From: Smittium culicis | Lineage: Eukaryota; Kickxellomycota; Harpellomycetes; Harpellales; Legeriomycetaceae | Direction: 5' to 3' | Length of the DNA: 45,088 nt | NCBI GenBank assembly: GCA_001970855.1 | Contig: LSSN01003951.1 | Location: forward strand, 1-45,088 | Part shown: positions 34,160 through 45,088 of the stretch, in pieces | Position numbering within the stretch: position 1 is the first letter of the stretch | Layout: each line of letters opens with the position of its first letter | The notes under the pieces: generated by a model | Databases searched by the model: none | Seen by the model: the letters and a program-made list of their open reading frames with translations, nothing else | What the model was told of the DNA's origin: nothing | Program-made: the position numbers and the translations under genes

Positions 34160-35560
34160 AAAACAAAAACTATTGAACTATCGTCCGATATTATCGCCGA
34201 TCAACCAGTAAAATTTTTTTTCGAAAAATGTACAGAATGGCTTAAAAACTTCGCATCAGTAGAAAAAAATCCCAACTCTATATCTCCAGGTAAGCCTATC
34301 AGGGAGCCTCCAAAGAATATTAGTGTTGAAAACAATTTTTTTTAACATTTTAAAAAAATGGAGGAAATATGTAAAAAGTACTTTGTGCGTAGATATTCTA
34401 AAAAATGGGTACAGAATATCACTTGCTTTGAAGCTAACTCAGACATCAAAAAAAAAAAGCTTTACCACTAAAACAACACTATTCAGATGCAATACGCAGT
34501 ATCGTTGAAGATTATTTAAAATCTAGAGTAGTCCTGGAGTCTTGGAATCTGGGAATCTGGGGACACGAACACAACATATGCGTCTCCGGTATTCTTCCGT
34601 GAAAAGCCAAAAAAAAAATCCGTTCATTGCTGTACATGACCTACCTAAACGAGATTTTTTGTAAAAGAAGGCTTCAAAGTGAAAGATGTTTAATAACCGA
34701 GAGAATAAACCCTTTCGAACGATTATATAGCAATATTGGATGATAAATCGGCTTATTACCACATCCTAATACATAAATCGTCATCTCAGATGTACCGATT
34801 CATACATCAGGGATAGATATCCGAGTTTCTAACACTTCAATTTGGATTGAAAGCATTCTCAAGAGTATTCTCCAAAATTATGAGGGCATTCATATAGCCA
34901 CCGAGATTGTTCAACATTCGCCCATTATTCTATATAAAAAGCATATTAATCCTGAGAAAATCATCAGAAGAATGCCATATTAATACAAAGATAATCATGA
35001 AGCGTCTACATAATTTGGGCTTTATCTTGAACACTGAAAAATCATTGACCGACTCATATTCTCACCAGACATTATGAGATGTGTTTTTGATACAAAGAAA
35101 ATGTCCATCCATTCCAACAAATACCTGCTGAAAAATATACCCCGAAAGGTACGAAATGCACTAAATATACACTTCAAAACCAGACAGCCTATTGTTCTCA
35201 ATTTAGTATTCTCGGCATCAGCAGTAGCAGTAACTAAGACTCGATCAAAGCTCGTGAACACCAGATTGATATCACACTAGCTTTAAAGATCTCAAAGTAC
35301 TACTACTACGCTCCTTTTCCACTGTCAGAGAATAAAATAAACGATCCGAAATGATTGGAATTTCACCTATTCAATCAAAAAAGTTCACCTCTAGTCTTAT
35401 AACCTACAAAACCAAACGAACCAGCTTCTGGAACTACGGGTGATTCTTGTAAAGGCTGGAGTATCACTAGCGGTATAATTTCGATGAGCGGAATTTGGGA
35501 CGAAAACGTGCTAGAGGAATCATCAAAATAAAAGAAGCTGCGACTCAACTACACGCTTTA
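34160..35560 (+). pseudogene. DIRS-C reverse transcriptase region, heavily decayed
   Basis: Translations of several frames give scattered but ordered DIRS-like fragments: DDKSAYYHILIHKSSSQMYRF (about 34737-34800, the motif A region), then an FGLKAFSRVFSKIMRAF stretch (about 34840-34895), and HNLGFILNTEKSLTDSYSHQT (about 35010-35072), the strand following the catalytic box. Many stops interrupt it and no intact YxDD box was found. The order and spacing match DIRS-A and DIRS-B. Confidence 0.65.
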
Positions 35561-36179
35561 ATACTGTACTTTACAAATAGAAGAAAACAAAAATCCCTAA
35601 TACAAACGCAAAAAATAACAAATAAGGCCATATTTACCAATGTGGGAACAAAAGCGAGTGAAAAACCGTTGAATTTGACAAAAAAGTGATTTAAAATCAT
35701 CATGGAAAGCAAAATATTACTAAATATTACTCACATAACATGGAAGGAAAATTTTTTAGAAGACTGGCTCTCGCAAAATTTAAACTAGCTCTGGGAACGG
35801 AGGCTTTACAGACACTGTTTCAACTTAGTAAACAAGGTTTGGAGTCCATTGATGGTAGGACTGTATGCATCAACATTTATCCACCAGCTAAAAGAATATT
35901 TTTCACAAGTTTCAGATGAAAATTCATTGGGTACAGATGCACAAATGCACCCTTAGCCAAAATCTAGGATATGCGTCAACCCCCCCCCCTCCCACCACCA
36001 ATTCTAATTTTACCAAAAATAAGACGGGTAATAATACAGAGCTTATATTTAGTATCAGTTTTAGCGAATTTTACAGGACAGCAATGTTACCCACTATTAT
36101 TTAAGTTATATCCACTCCTTCCAATAAATCTGCCAACACCAAGTCACGTATGGAAAATTCAAGCAATGAAAATACCAGG

Positions 36180-36640
36180 GAAAAAGACACAGTACTCACA
36201 TCTGAGGCTAAAAATTTAATATCAAAAATAGTTAGGCCAAATAAAATAAAGGCCTATAATGTATTCTGGAAAAAATACTACAAATGGGCCTCTGTATATA
36301 ATCATGACCCACAAAAAATATGATACTAAATGCCTCTCAAAATTTTTTTCATGATTGGATATGAAGCCAGGATAGGTGAAAATGGATTTCACAGCTATAT
36401 CAGAACAGCTATTAAAGACCTACTCATGTTTAAAACCTATTTCTTTAGATAAAAGAGTTTTTAGACTACTAGTATGCCTAAAAAAACTGCATAAAAAAAG
36501 TATCTCCAAGTGTGCCAACTTAGGACGTTGGTACGATTTTTGAATTAATTGAATCATGAAGCGAGAGAAAAATTTTAAGAGCCAATATTCTAAGTAAGAA
36601 ATCTATTATTTTTCTAGAAGTAGCCACATCTTGGCGTACG
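36180..36640 (+). pseudogene. DIRS-C tyrosine recombinase N-terminal remnant
   Basis: A broken frame with RPNKIKAYNVFWKKYYKWAS, then GFHSYIRTAIKDLLMF, resembles the SAM-like N-terminal domain of DIRS and phage-type tyrosine recombinases ('W-x-x-Y/F...W...I...Y...I...'). The catalytic C-terminal part could not be read between 36640 and 37500; either it is lost or too decayed. Confidence 0.45.
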
Positions 36641-37511
36641 TGCAGCGAATTAAAAGGAAAAATGCCCATATTTCAAAGGATTTTATTTGTTATTTGTACC
36701 TAGCTTAATATCACTAGGGTTTTTACGTTTTGAAAAGATTAATTTATAAGTTTTTTGTTGTTTTATTCTTTTCTTTTGATAATGGTTTATTTAGATATTT
36801 TTGGATCCTTATATGCAATAATTCTCTAGGTTTTTTAATATTATCCTTTAAAAGAGAAGTGTACATACTAATAATAATAATAGAAATAATAATGATAGAA
36901 TTTTAATTCGGACAGATTAACAATATGCTATGTGATTTGTCAGCAAAAAAACTCCGGTTTAAGGGGAAAATCCTGTCAAACACTTGCATTATTAATTCTA
37001 GGTCGAATGGTTTTTGAAGCCATGCCGCTCTCTATCACGTCTACACTGTGATACATATAGATACGCGAAGGTGAAAATAAAACATTATATTTTTCGCGCC
37101 CATACCATAATGGTAGGATAGAAAAATCGACGTATCTTTCTCCATTTATCAGAATCAAAAATCTGTCCCCAGTTAAAAAATTGAAATACTATTTAAGTAA
37201 TACTAAAAAATACTCAATAATCCAATATTCAGATACTATGATATTTAATTTCGAAGCCTACTCTAAATACAGCTTCAAAAGATACAATCTCTATGTAGAT
37301 GAAATCCACAACCTCTGAATTAGGCTCGAAAAAAAAGTACAAATATTTCACAAAGTGTAACTTCTACAAAATCATTTATTTATAGAGTTTCGATTGAAAA
37401 CATAATGCCACAAACTGATTGTAAATCTATAAATACTTTTAAAAATAACTATTTGAAATCAAAAAAAAAGTAAAATAATATCATCAGCAGATGTAATTTT
37501 CAAATCTGAAA

Positions 37512-37595
37512 ACACATCAATCGCCCTGGTCCTTTTTCTTCAAAAAATAGTCTGGATTGTTCGATAGATAGATAAAAAAAGTTGAATACTGTTTG
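37512..37595 (+). repeat. DIRS-C internal complementary region
   Basis: GGTCCTTTTTCTTCAAAAAAT and its right neighbour TCTGGATTGTTCGATAGATA are inverted, imperfect copies of the left outer end (32785-32812, AGACC...TTCAGGGAAAAAGGACC) and the right outer end (37840-37862, ACTTTATCACCTCAAACAAT). It is more decayed than those of DIRS-A and DIRS-B but in the same place. Confidence 0.65.
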
Positions 37596-37618
37596 CGGGG
37601 ACAAAGGTTCCGGAACGA

Positions 37619-37640
37619 TTGACCCGCCCACCACAACCCA
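37619..37640 (+). promoter_or_regulatory. GC-rich DIRS motif, DIRS-C copy
   Basis: GACCCGCCCACCACAACCC differs from the DIRS-A copy (5974-5995) at about two positions although the rest of the two elements has diverged beyond nucleotide alignment by eye. Confidence 0.6.
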
Positions 37641-37669
37641 AGAAAATTTTCTATATATAGATTTAGACT

Positions 37670-37839
37670 TTTAGAAATGACTGATTTAGCACTTTAGGAA
37701 CCTGTGTGGCTATTTATTCATCATTTAAAAAAACACTTTTACTTTATTATATTCAGTGTCTAAAAATTTTTAAAAATATATTTGTATCTACCAATAAATT
37801 CGAATGAGGCCTGAATGGCATACCACTAATCGGAGAGGA
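37670..37839 (+). repeat. DIRS-C right inverted terminal repeat
   Basis: Reverse complement of 32810-32976, beginning TTTAGAAATG and ending CGGAGAGG. Confidence 0.92.
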
Positions 37840-37862
37840 TACTTTATCACCTCAAACAATCT

Positions 37863-38171
37863 AAAAATATTTGGACTTAGCCTATGTTAAAATAAGTGCA
37901 CTATGAATTCTTTATATGTTCATTAGAAGCCTTATAATGTAGTAATATTGTACTTTAAAGAGGTTTATATTCGATAATATTCTTAAAATAAAAAATATGC
38001 TCAGCGTAGGCCAAAGCTTTGATTTTTACATTTGGTATTTTAATTCCTTCTATCTCTTTACTAAGCATTAATTATATGGGCTCAGCAATTATATTGTATA
38101 GATAAGATGACAGGTAATCGCTTTTTCTTAATCCATGGTTTATTGATAAATAATCACATTTCAAATTACGA
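37863..38171 (-). pseudogene. Old LINE, middle fragment (palm region of the reverse transcriptase)
   Basis: The minus strand encodes RNLKCDYLSINHGLRKSDYL, then SSYLYNIIAEPI, IEGIKIPNVKIKALAYAEHI and HYKASNEHIKNS. This is the LINE motif GLRQGDPLSPLLFNL...YADD...SN-x-x-I-N, with YADD reduced to YAEH. It lies between DIRS-C on the left and the younger LINE on the right. The reading starts where the right-hand fragment (43758 onward) ends, so the younger LINE inserted between motif A and this region. Confidence 0.82.
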
Positions 38172-38374
38172 ATTTATTCTTATGTTATATATTTTTTTTA
38201 TTAAAATTAAATTCTATTTAAAATAAAGATTTTTAGAAGTTAAAAATCAAAGCTTTGAGTATGAGTATAATTATAAGTATAGGGGCTTAGAAAAAGAGAA
38301 AATTGAGGTTTACTGTTATCAGCTATCACTGAACACTAGCTTATCTCCAGGCCTTATTGAGAACCATTTGGTTC

Positions 38375-41300
38375 TTATATATATAGCCAGGATTCTCTTT
38401 TTTTAGCGTGTTTAAAATTCATATTAATTTTTTGCTGTAGGGCGTGTTTCCACCTATTAAATATTCCTGCGCCATATATATTTGTATCTGATAGGGCAGC
38501 CTCGGCTCTTTCTCGATTAATGCTCCGGGTTGCTAGTCCATACAAGATGTCTACCTTTGGAAATTTTCTATCTATTTGCTGTAAAAATTTGAAAATTACC
38601 TCAGTGGTCAATTTACTGGCTAGTCCATTATCGAGTGGATTTAAGCATATGAAGTTGTAAAATTTTTTTCCACAAATCTTTTACTCTTTTGCATCCAAAG
38701 TAAATATTTTGAGTGGTTTCCTTTCTTTCTATGCAAGATTTGCATTCTTGCGATTGGCTATATATCCCTTTGTTCCAAGTAATGATTTTTCTCCAGTTTT
38801 AAGTGCGTTGTGAATGAGAAGCCATAGATGACTGGTAATTTTAGGCTCCAGATCAATTGTGTGTATTTTTAGCCAGTTAAAAGATAGGTCAATTGTATTT
38901 GTTCCACCAATCTTATCCCATTTGGGTTCGACTATTGGATCTTTTCTATTTACCAACTCTATTTTATTTCTTACTAGTTTGCCACAAAAATTAATTCATG
39001 GCGAGTTGCTTTTGGAGAATATTTCATTGGGTATTGACGTATATCATTATATGGACTATCAAACCATTTGCCTTTGATCTCAAAACTAACAGGAAAGTTA
39101 ATTATTTTATTGTTGACTTTGGTTGAAAATATGGAATATAATTGATCTTTCCATATCAAATTGCATTTGCTGAAGAAATTACCACAGTTAGTTATGTCGT
39201 TTGCTAATAGCCACTGTATATCTCCTTTTTTTAAGTTTAATCCAATCAATTTTTAAATATTTTTTAGTCCAAGAATTTTAATACTTTCATATGACCAGTT
39301 ATTAATATCGGTTGTTTCTAGCTTAAAGACTTATATTGATATATTGATTGATTCGCTCCAAATTGGTGGGAGCTTTTTATAGTATTTTGGTGGTTCACTA
39401 TTTACCAATAAATCGTATATACTATCAATTCCGTCTAATTCTTTTATTAGTGGTTTGAGATTCGAGGTTTCTTGGTTCCTCCATATTGTGCGTATATTTG
39501 CTAGAAAGTCGTTGTACCATTTTATGAATAAAGCTTTTGATTGGGCACTAATGTTAATTAAGCCCAGCCCTCCTTTATTTTTTTCTAATTCTAGCGTATC
39601 AATTTTAATATACATTTTCTTATTGCTCCATATAAAATCATTAATTTTTTTTTTACCTTTGTGATAAATTTATTATCAAATGGTATAATGTGAGCGGAGT
39701 ACCATAGTTTCGATAATAGAAAAGTGTTGTCCAAAAGACTTTCCCTTTAATCAATAATTTTCTGTATTTCCAAATATTGATCTTATTGGCTATTTTATTG
39801 AGTAAGTTTTCTTGGTTTACTTTAACTGGGATTCCTTTGGATGAAAAGTGAATCCCAAGACATTTGAAAGATTCTGTTGGTTTGAGTGATTTATGGTCTA
39901 GTCATCCAATTTCTGGAGTGCCTAGCTTTGTGTAGATTGTTTTTTCGACATTTATTTTTGCATTTCATGCTAGAGAATGATGTTTTAGAGTGTCCTTCAC
40001 TATTTTTTCATCATGAGGGCCTTTGATACCAATAAGCAGATCATATGCGTATGCTAAGTATTTAAAATTTTTTTTACCTACTGATATTCATTTATTTACC
40101 TTATTTATAGTATTTAGGAATGGTTCTATAATTAGATTATACAATAGTCGAGAGAGGGGGTCTTCTTGCCTGAGACCTTGTTCGATTTTAATTGGTTCGG
40201 TGAGGTTCCCATTAATACTTACCCTTGTAATTGACCCATTATAGATATTTTTGATTTTGTTAATGAACAACTGGCTAAAGCCAAAATTTTCTAAGCAAAT
40301 AAAAAGGTATCCCCAATCGACTTTATCGTAATCTTTTTCTTGATATAGCATATTTAAATATCCGTTGATTGTAGCTGGGTCGCTTTTTCTATTTTCGAAT
40401 AAAAAATTTGTGGAGATTATATTATCAAATATGTTTCTATTTTTGATAAATCTTGATTGTAGATTATCAATTAAGCTTCCAATTACATTTTCAAGTCTTT
40501 TAGTTAATACTTTGGTATATATTGTTTCATCTGTATTTGATAGAGTAATTGGCCTATAGTTTTTGAGGCTTTTTAAACCACCTTTTTTAGGTATTAAAGC
40601 AATTTTCGATCCGCCATTCAGGTGGTTCCATTTTTTCATTTCTTCATGGCTATTAAAAATCTTTACTAAATTATTAGATATTTTTTTTAAAATTCAAAAC
40701 ATAATCCGTCTGGACCTGAGGATTTGTTATTGGGTGATTCCTCAAACACATTCATTATTTCGGTTTTGTCAATTTTTTTATCTAAGCTATAGATTTCAGC
40801 TTCGTTAAGTTTACTTTCAATATTCGACAATAAAGTTGATTGGCTGGAGGCTAGAACTAGGTTTTTTCGGAACAAAGTTCTATAAAATTAATTTGCTTCC
40901 TTTTCAAAATATTTTTTTTCAGTTATCAGTTCCCCTTTTTCATTGGATATCTCGCATAATTCCTTACGTTTTTTTTCTTGTCTTAAGCAGTCCGTAGAAA
41001 TATTTGTTTGATTTTTCATTTTTTTCTGACCAATTGGCTTTAGAGCGTATAATTACTCCGTTTAACTTTTCTTTTTTAATTTTGATAACCTCATTTTCAT
41101 TAGCCTTCATTTCTTTTATGTACCTTTCCTTAGCTTCTTGGTTGGTGGAAGATTTTTTTAGCAGTCTTCCAATCATACTATCTGTTGCTTCTAGATTTTC
41201 TATTACAATATTTTTGTTTGCGAGTTTTCCGTAGTTAGTATATGTTTTTTTAATATTTGCCTTGAGTGTGGTCCAATCAATTAATGAATTACATTCTCTA

Positions 41301-42110
41301 TCTAAATACATGTTAATTTGATTTGATAATTCCGACACTTCAATTAGTTTCGCATTTAGTTTCCAGCTATTTTTTTTTTTCTAGTGTATGATCCCATTTT
41401 TAATTGGATTAAAAAGCATTTGTGATCCGAGAATTCCGTAGACCCAATATCTAAAATTTTTGAGCTATTTAATTGGCTTCTATGGGTAAGTATATGGTCT
41501 ATTCTAGATTTGTGTTTTCCAGAATAGCCTTCTCATGTGAAAATATGGTCCTTTGGATTAAGCCTGGATATGGTATTAATCAAATTATATTGGTTTATCA
41601 GAATCTCAATGTTTTCCCATTCTTTATTATTTGATATTTTTGCGAGGTATCTATCATTTTGCTCATTTTGTACCATATTAAGATCGCCTAGTATAATAAG
41701 GTTGTCATTTTTATTGGTTGTATTTATTAATTTGTCATGTAGAAATTCTATTACTATTCTTCTTTCAATTTTATTATTGGGTAAGTAAAGGTTTAGTATT
41801 TTAAGTTGTTCTTTATTTGCCATAGAAATATCTTTAATGTTAATTCTACCCTCAAAATATTGATGATTGGAGTTAATTGAAAAATCATGGTTATTTATGA
41901 TTGTAGCTGTATATTTAGACGAAATAGCTTTTTTCTGCCAATAGCTTGACCAAAAATTTTTGTCTTCATTTTTAATGTTGATTTCTTGTAAGCATAATAT
42001 ATCAGACTTGATGAAATTTTTTAGGTATGGAAATAATCTGTTCTTTTTTTTGTTGTCTGCAATTCCTTTGACGTTAAAGGTTGTTAGTGTTTTTTTTTTT
42101 CTTTCATTGT
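38375..42110 (-). pseudogene. Younger LINE ORF2: endonuclease and reverse transcriptase, inactivated
   Basis: On the minus strand the endonuclease begins about 42100 (TTFNVKGIADN), with DILCLQEINIKNED, the NLIILGDLNMVQNEQND block, SRIDHILTH and FSDHKCFLIQL. Reverse transcriptase motifs follow: NKSSGPDGLCFEF, KIALIPKKGG, NYRPITLSNTDETIYTKVL, QSRFIKNRNIFDNI, MLYQEKDYDKVDW, GLRQEDPLSRLLYNLIIEP, AYAYDLLIGI, FKCLGIHFSSKGIPV, SKLWYSAHIIPF and KNKGGLGLINIS. A Cys-rich end (ECKSCIERKETTQNIYFGC, about 38750-38694) resembles the LINE C-terminal zinc motif. The catalytic Asp of motif A is Tyr (LYQEK) and YADD is YAYD. A TGA interrupts the endonuclease at FT-x-EGYS. Confidence 0.88.
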
Positions 42111-42351
42111 TTTTTGATTGTTTTTTTGTAGATTTTAATATTTTCTTTTTCCATTTGTATTAGATTTATTCTTTCTCCATGACAGTGGAGATGTCAGTAG
42201 ATTTTCTTACTTCGAAAGAAAAATCCTCTACTTCTGTATGATTATTGGAATTTATTTCTTTTATATCAGAACTTGATAAATAACTTGAGGAGCTTTTTAA
42301 TAAAGATAGTGATTTTGCAGATACTTTTTCGTCGGTTGGTATTGTTGATAA

Positions 42352-43660
42352 TTATGGTAATTCTTTTCTTTTGTTAAAATATCGTTCTGAGATTTCTTTT
42401 TCTCTATTTTTAGCTTTAATTTTAATTTTTTTCATTATTAATAGCTTATCTTCTAAAGTAGGTTTTTTTCCAAGTGTCTTTCTTATATCACTAACTTTGC
42501 TGTATAGCTGGTTCCCAAGGTCAATAGGGGCTCTCAACAGATCAGGATCTCTTTCTGGTAGCCTTGTTAAGTCAATATTATTATTATTTATGTTTAAACT
42601 TCGATTCTTTACGTTTTTAGAAAGAATAGTTTTTTGACTAAATATGTTTTGACAAATAGAAGATTCTAACATCGGTTTCCATTTAAAAATATTCTCTTAC
42701 TCAGACCAGGTCAGAATTGGTTCCGATTATTGAAATTGGCCAATTTCTTCGACATTTTTTTCAGTATTAATTTTTTTGGTATTTTGATTTTTTTTTTTTT
42801 TCGCTTTTATTATTTATTTCGCTTTTATTATTTATTTCTTTAATAAATACTTTTTTAATGTTTTTTGGATTATAGTTTCTTGTTCTTTTGATTATTTTTT
42901 CGTTTTTAGATTTAATTTCTGGGCATTCATTTTTCCAGTGCGTTGTTTCTTTACAGTATGTGCATATACTTTTCGCGCCGTTCCACAACATTACTACTTT
43001 GACGTCGTTAACTTCAATAATAGATGGTATTTCGTTTTCTCTTTTTGTTTTAACAATTATTTTTATACTTTTTAATGGGAAAGAATTGAATTTAGCATGT
43101 TTTAGTGCTGTAATTTCCAAAACTTCTCCTATATTTACCAATATATCATGAGCCCCCTGAGCCACATCCCATATGTTCAGCTCATTATATGATTGTATTG
43201 TTATGAATTTATATACATGGTTGTAGACCGAGTTTTCGAGAAGGTCAAATTTTTTATCTTGTTATTTTATCATTTTAGATTTTGCTAGTTCTTTACTTTC
43301 GTTATCTCTAAATTTTAAATATAAAATTTTTCTTCTACTATCGATTTCAAATCACGATTTAATATCGTTAATTTGTTCAATTATTTTTTCTATAACGAGG
43401 TCAATGTCGACTTTAAATTCTCCTAGTCCATAACCAAGCTCAAAAGGGGTACCCCCCCCCATACACACGATAATTTTTTCCTTTGGTACCATACCAGATA
43501 TTTTTTCCAAAATTGATACAGACTTATATATATTAGCATGTTTATAGATAATTTTTTTCCTACCCACTCCAATGTCTTCTGAAGGTTTAGGATCAGTAGC
43601 GACCACATTTGCCCAACTTAAGTTGGTGAGGTGCTTGGAACTATTTTCGTTAGTTTCCAT
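42352..43660 (-). pseudogene. Younger LINE ORF1 with CCHC zinc knuckle
   Basis: The probable start is at 43660 (METNENSSKHLTNLSWANVV). Open segments continue at 43165-42767 and 42672-42352 with breaks between. The middle part has a gag-type knuckle, CTYCKETTHWKNEC (C-x2-C-x4-H-x4-C), preceded by VVMLWNGAKSI and followed by a Lys-rich tail. The last segment is basic and helical. The arrangement of a nucleic-acid-binding ORF1 upstream of the endonuclease/RT ORF2 is standard for LINEs. A run of 10 G on the coding strand (complement of 43450-43460) lies in the first segment. Confidence 0.75.
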
Positions 43661-43757
43661 TACGCTAATTATGAGCGCTAGTTGAGTTAAATTTTAAGCT
43701 TTTATAATATTTTATAAAGAATATTTGACGATTTTAATTGGTCGGTTCAGATAAAAT

Positions 43758-45088
43758 GGCCTTCGAAGAAGAGAGAGGACGTTATACTTTTTGTATAAAA
43801 ATTGAACTCAATTGGATAATTATTGTAGGGATTCGAGTTTAGAAGATAATTTTTAAGGTAGAGACTGTATATCCTATCATATGTCTTTTGTTGATCAATA
43901 AGAATTGATACACCTTTGGTCGTCTCAGGAGACTTTTTTGATCATTCTAATACTGAATTAAAGGTGAAAATATTTTCGAAAATATTTCTTCCTTGAATAA
44001 ATCCAAACTGAGTCTTTTCGACCTCCCTTCTATCTCCTTTTTTTTGCAGCAGTGATATTATCGATCTACTGAATTCATTATGTTACGCTTTTGTTAAAAA
44101 AGAAAAGCTGTTGAAGTTCTTAGCTAACTTAGAGGTTTTTTTTAAACTTTTTTATAGAATTCAAAAATTTCACAATATATTTCTTGCGTATAATTTCTTT
44201 TGGTGCTTTTAATTTAGTATTAGATTTTCTACCAAGATTGTAATTTTGAAATTTCTAATTTTTATGACAGAATAAATATTCAACGTTAAATGGAAGCAAA
44301 TTTTGGGAATCTAAATCAGGTTTTCCCTGACCATAGAAATTAGTGTAGAATTTTAATTATATTATTTTCAATTCCGTCTGGGTTACTAGTTATATATTTT
44401 TCGATATTTACAAGGACATTAATTTCTGGCGACATTTCTCGTATTTTTATAGATCTATTAAGATATGAATTGGACCTGATACAGTCCTCAAACCACTTTT
44501 ATATCGATCTTGAGACTAAAGAAATAATTTCAGTTGTTTTTAAGACCTTTTTTTAATATTGAAAATTCCGCAATCAAGCTTTTTTTAATACCCACAATCT
44601 ATCGCCATTTTAGTGCTATTTATTTTTAGCGAGTTCATTAAATTTTCTTTTTTTACTTACCTTATTTTTACCGATTTCAATTAATTCTTATTGTTTCTTT
44701 TATAAAAAATACCCGGTAATTAGTGTAAAAATTTTTTTTTTACAAATTAGAAGCGATATTTTCAATGATTTTAATACATTTAGTGTCTTCCAGTAGCGCC
44801 AATTTTAATTCGATTGCTTTGATTGATGTCATAACAAAGTACTTATTTTTCAGTCTATACTTGTAGGGAATATTTTATGGTCAAAGATTTTTCGATTTTG
44901 TACATAAATATTTTGATAATTTTCTATCCAAGAATTTGAGACTAAAATGTGGTCTAATTCGTTGATAAAATGACCGCTATGAGAGCGTTAAGACCAGGCT
45001 AAAGTTTATGTTTATTTATTTTGGGAGAGTACTAATATGAATATAAAACTGGACTTATGATAACTATTATAAAAGAAAGATAAAAATG
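43758..45088 (-). pseudogene. Old LINE, 5' fragment (endonuclease end and start of reverse transcriptase)
   Basis: The minus strand carries GHFINELDHILVSNSWIENY and the IFDHKIF block of an AP-type endonuclease (about 44990-44870), matching SRIDHIL...FSDHK in the younger LINE. Further on are NPDGIEN (about 44387) and KTQFGFIQGRNIFENIFTFN followed by ILIDQQKTYDRI (about 44025-43895), matching QSRFIKNRNIFDNI and the motif A region. Here the motif A Asp is kept. The frame is badly broken. The element continues beyond the right edge of the window and is cut by the younger LINE at about 43757. Confidence 0.8.

Larger units (their letters stand above)
32786..37862 (+). mobile_element. DIRS-C: DIRS-type retrotransposon inserted in the old LINE
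   Basis: A forward-oriented, heavily decayed DIRS element of about 5.1 kb. It has inverted terminal repeats (32810-32976 and 37670-37839), remnants of gag, reverse transcriptase and recombinase regions, an internal complementary region (about 37512-37595) and the shared GC-rich motif (37619-37640). The ends are inferred from the complementary region: left near CTAGACC (32784-32790) and right near CAATCTA (37857-37863). Both flanks continue the same old LINE reading on the minus strand, proving insertion into it. A shared CTA at both edges may be the target. Stops are frequent throughout. Confidence 0.85.
38172..43757 (-). mobile_element. Younger LINE (APE-type non-LTR retrotransposon) inserted in the old LINE
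   Basis: A near full-length reverse-oriented LINE of about 5.6 kb. ORF1 has a CCHC zinc knuckle. ORF2 has an AP-type endonuclease, reverse transcriptase and a C-terminal Cys-rich motif. Its boundaries come from the old LINE, whose reading resumes on both sides. A T-rich stretch on the plus strand (about 38187-38197) could be the A-rich tail. I could not identify a target-site duplication. Stops, frameshifts and lost catalytic residues show it is dead. Confidence 0.88.

Noticed and set aside
38375..43660. Nuclear genetic code with TGA as Trp
   Set aside because: Intact host genes use TGG for conserved Trp (for example WDVG of ARF and NKWN of U5-40K), and UMP1 ends at TGA at the family's normal C-terminus.

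Overview
The window is nuclear DNA of an AT-rich, intron-containing eukaryote, most likely a fungus. The evidence is the set of single-copy genes (Arf GTPase, U5 snRNP 40K, PUF6, RMD5, a bHLH factor with a fungal-type basic region, UMP1, PRP22), 16 short GT-AG introns of about 70-170 bp, AT-rich spacers and abundant DIRS and LINE retrotransposons. A spliceosome that keeps U5-40K and an SR-tailed Prp22, together with DIRS elements, fits an early-diverging fungus (zygomycete-grade, perhaps Kickxellomycotina/Harpellales). That placement is inference.

Layout. Positions 1-1810 hold no gene, only a 9-bp minisatellite and a weak retroelement remnant. Positions 1811-10366 are a nested pair of decayed DIRS-type tyrosine-recombinase retrotransposons: DIRS-A (forward) is interrupted inside its right inverted repeat by DIRS-B (reverse, 6181-10309). 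Positions 10617-30532 are the gene island: ARF (+), SNRNP40 (-), PUF6 (+), RMD5 (+), a 4-kb empty stretch, bHLH factor (+), UMP1 (-), PRP22 (+). Positions 32131-45088 are a second nest: an old LINE (reverse) is cut into three pieces by a third DIRS element (DIRS-C, 32786-37862) and by a younger but also dead LINE (about 38172-43757).

How the genes relate. The host genes are ordinary housekeeping functions: vesicle budding (ARF), splicing (U5-40K and Prp22), ribosome biogenesis and mRNA regulation (PUF6), ubiquitin ligation by the GID/CTLH complex (RMD5), 20S proteasome assembly (UMP1) and one transcription factor. They form no operon or cluster, but SNRNP40/PUF6 and UMP1/PRP22 are divergent pairs sharing short promoter regions.

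Most notable points. All three DIRS elements still show the complete DIRS architecture (inverted terminal repeats plus an internal complementary region), and all share a short GC-rich motif between the two. The nested insertions can be resolved from the sequence. The ARF protein has unusual substitutions clustered in switch II. I found no CRISPR array, no convincing tRNA or rRNA gene and no prokaryotic feature. I did not find a clearly new biological system; the best candidates for something undescribed are the DIRS motif, a possible structured Pol III-type transcript at about 24.9 kb and the switch II variant.
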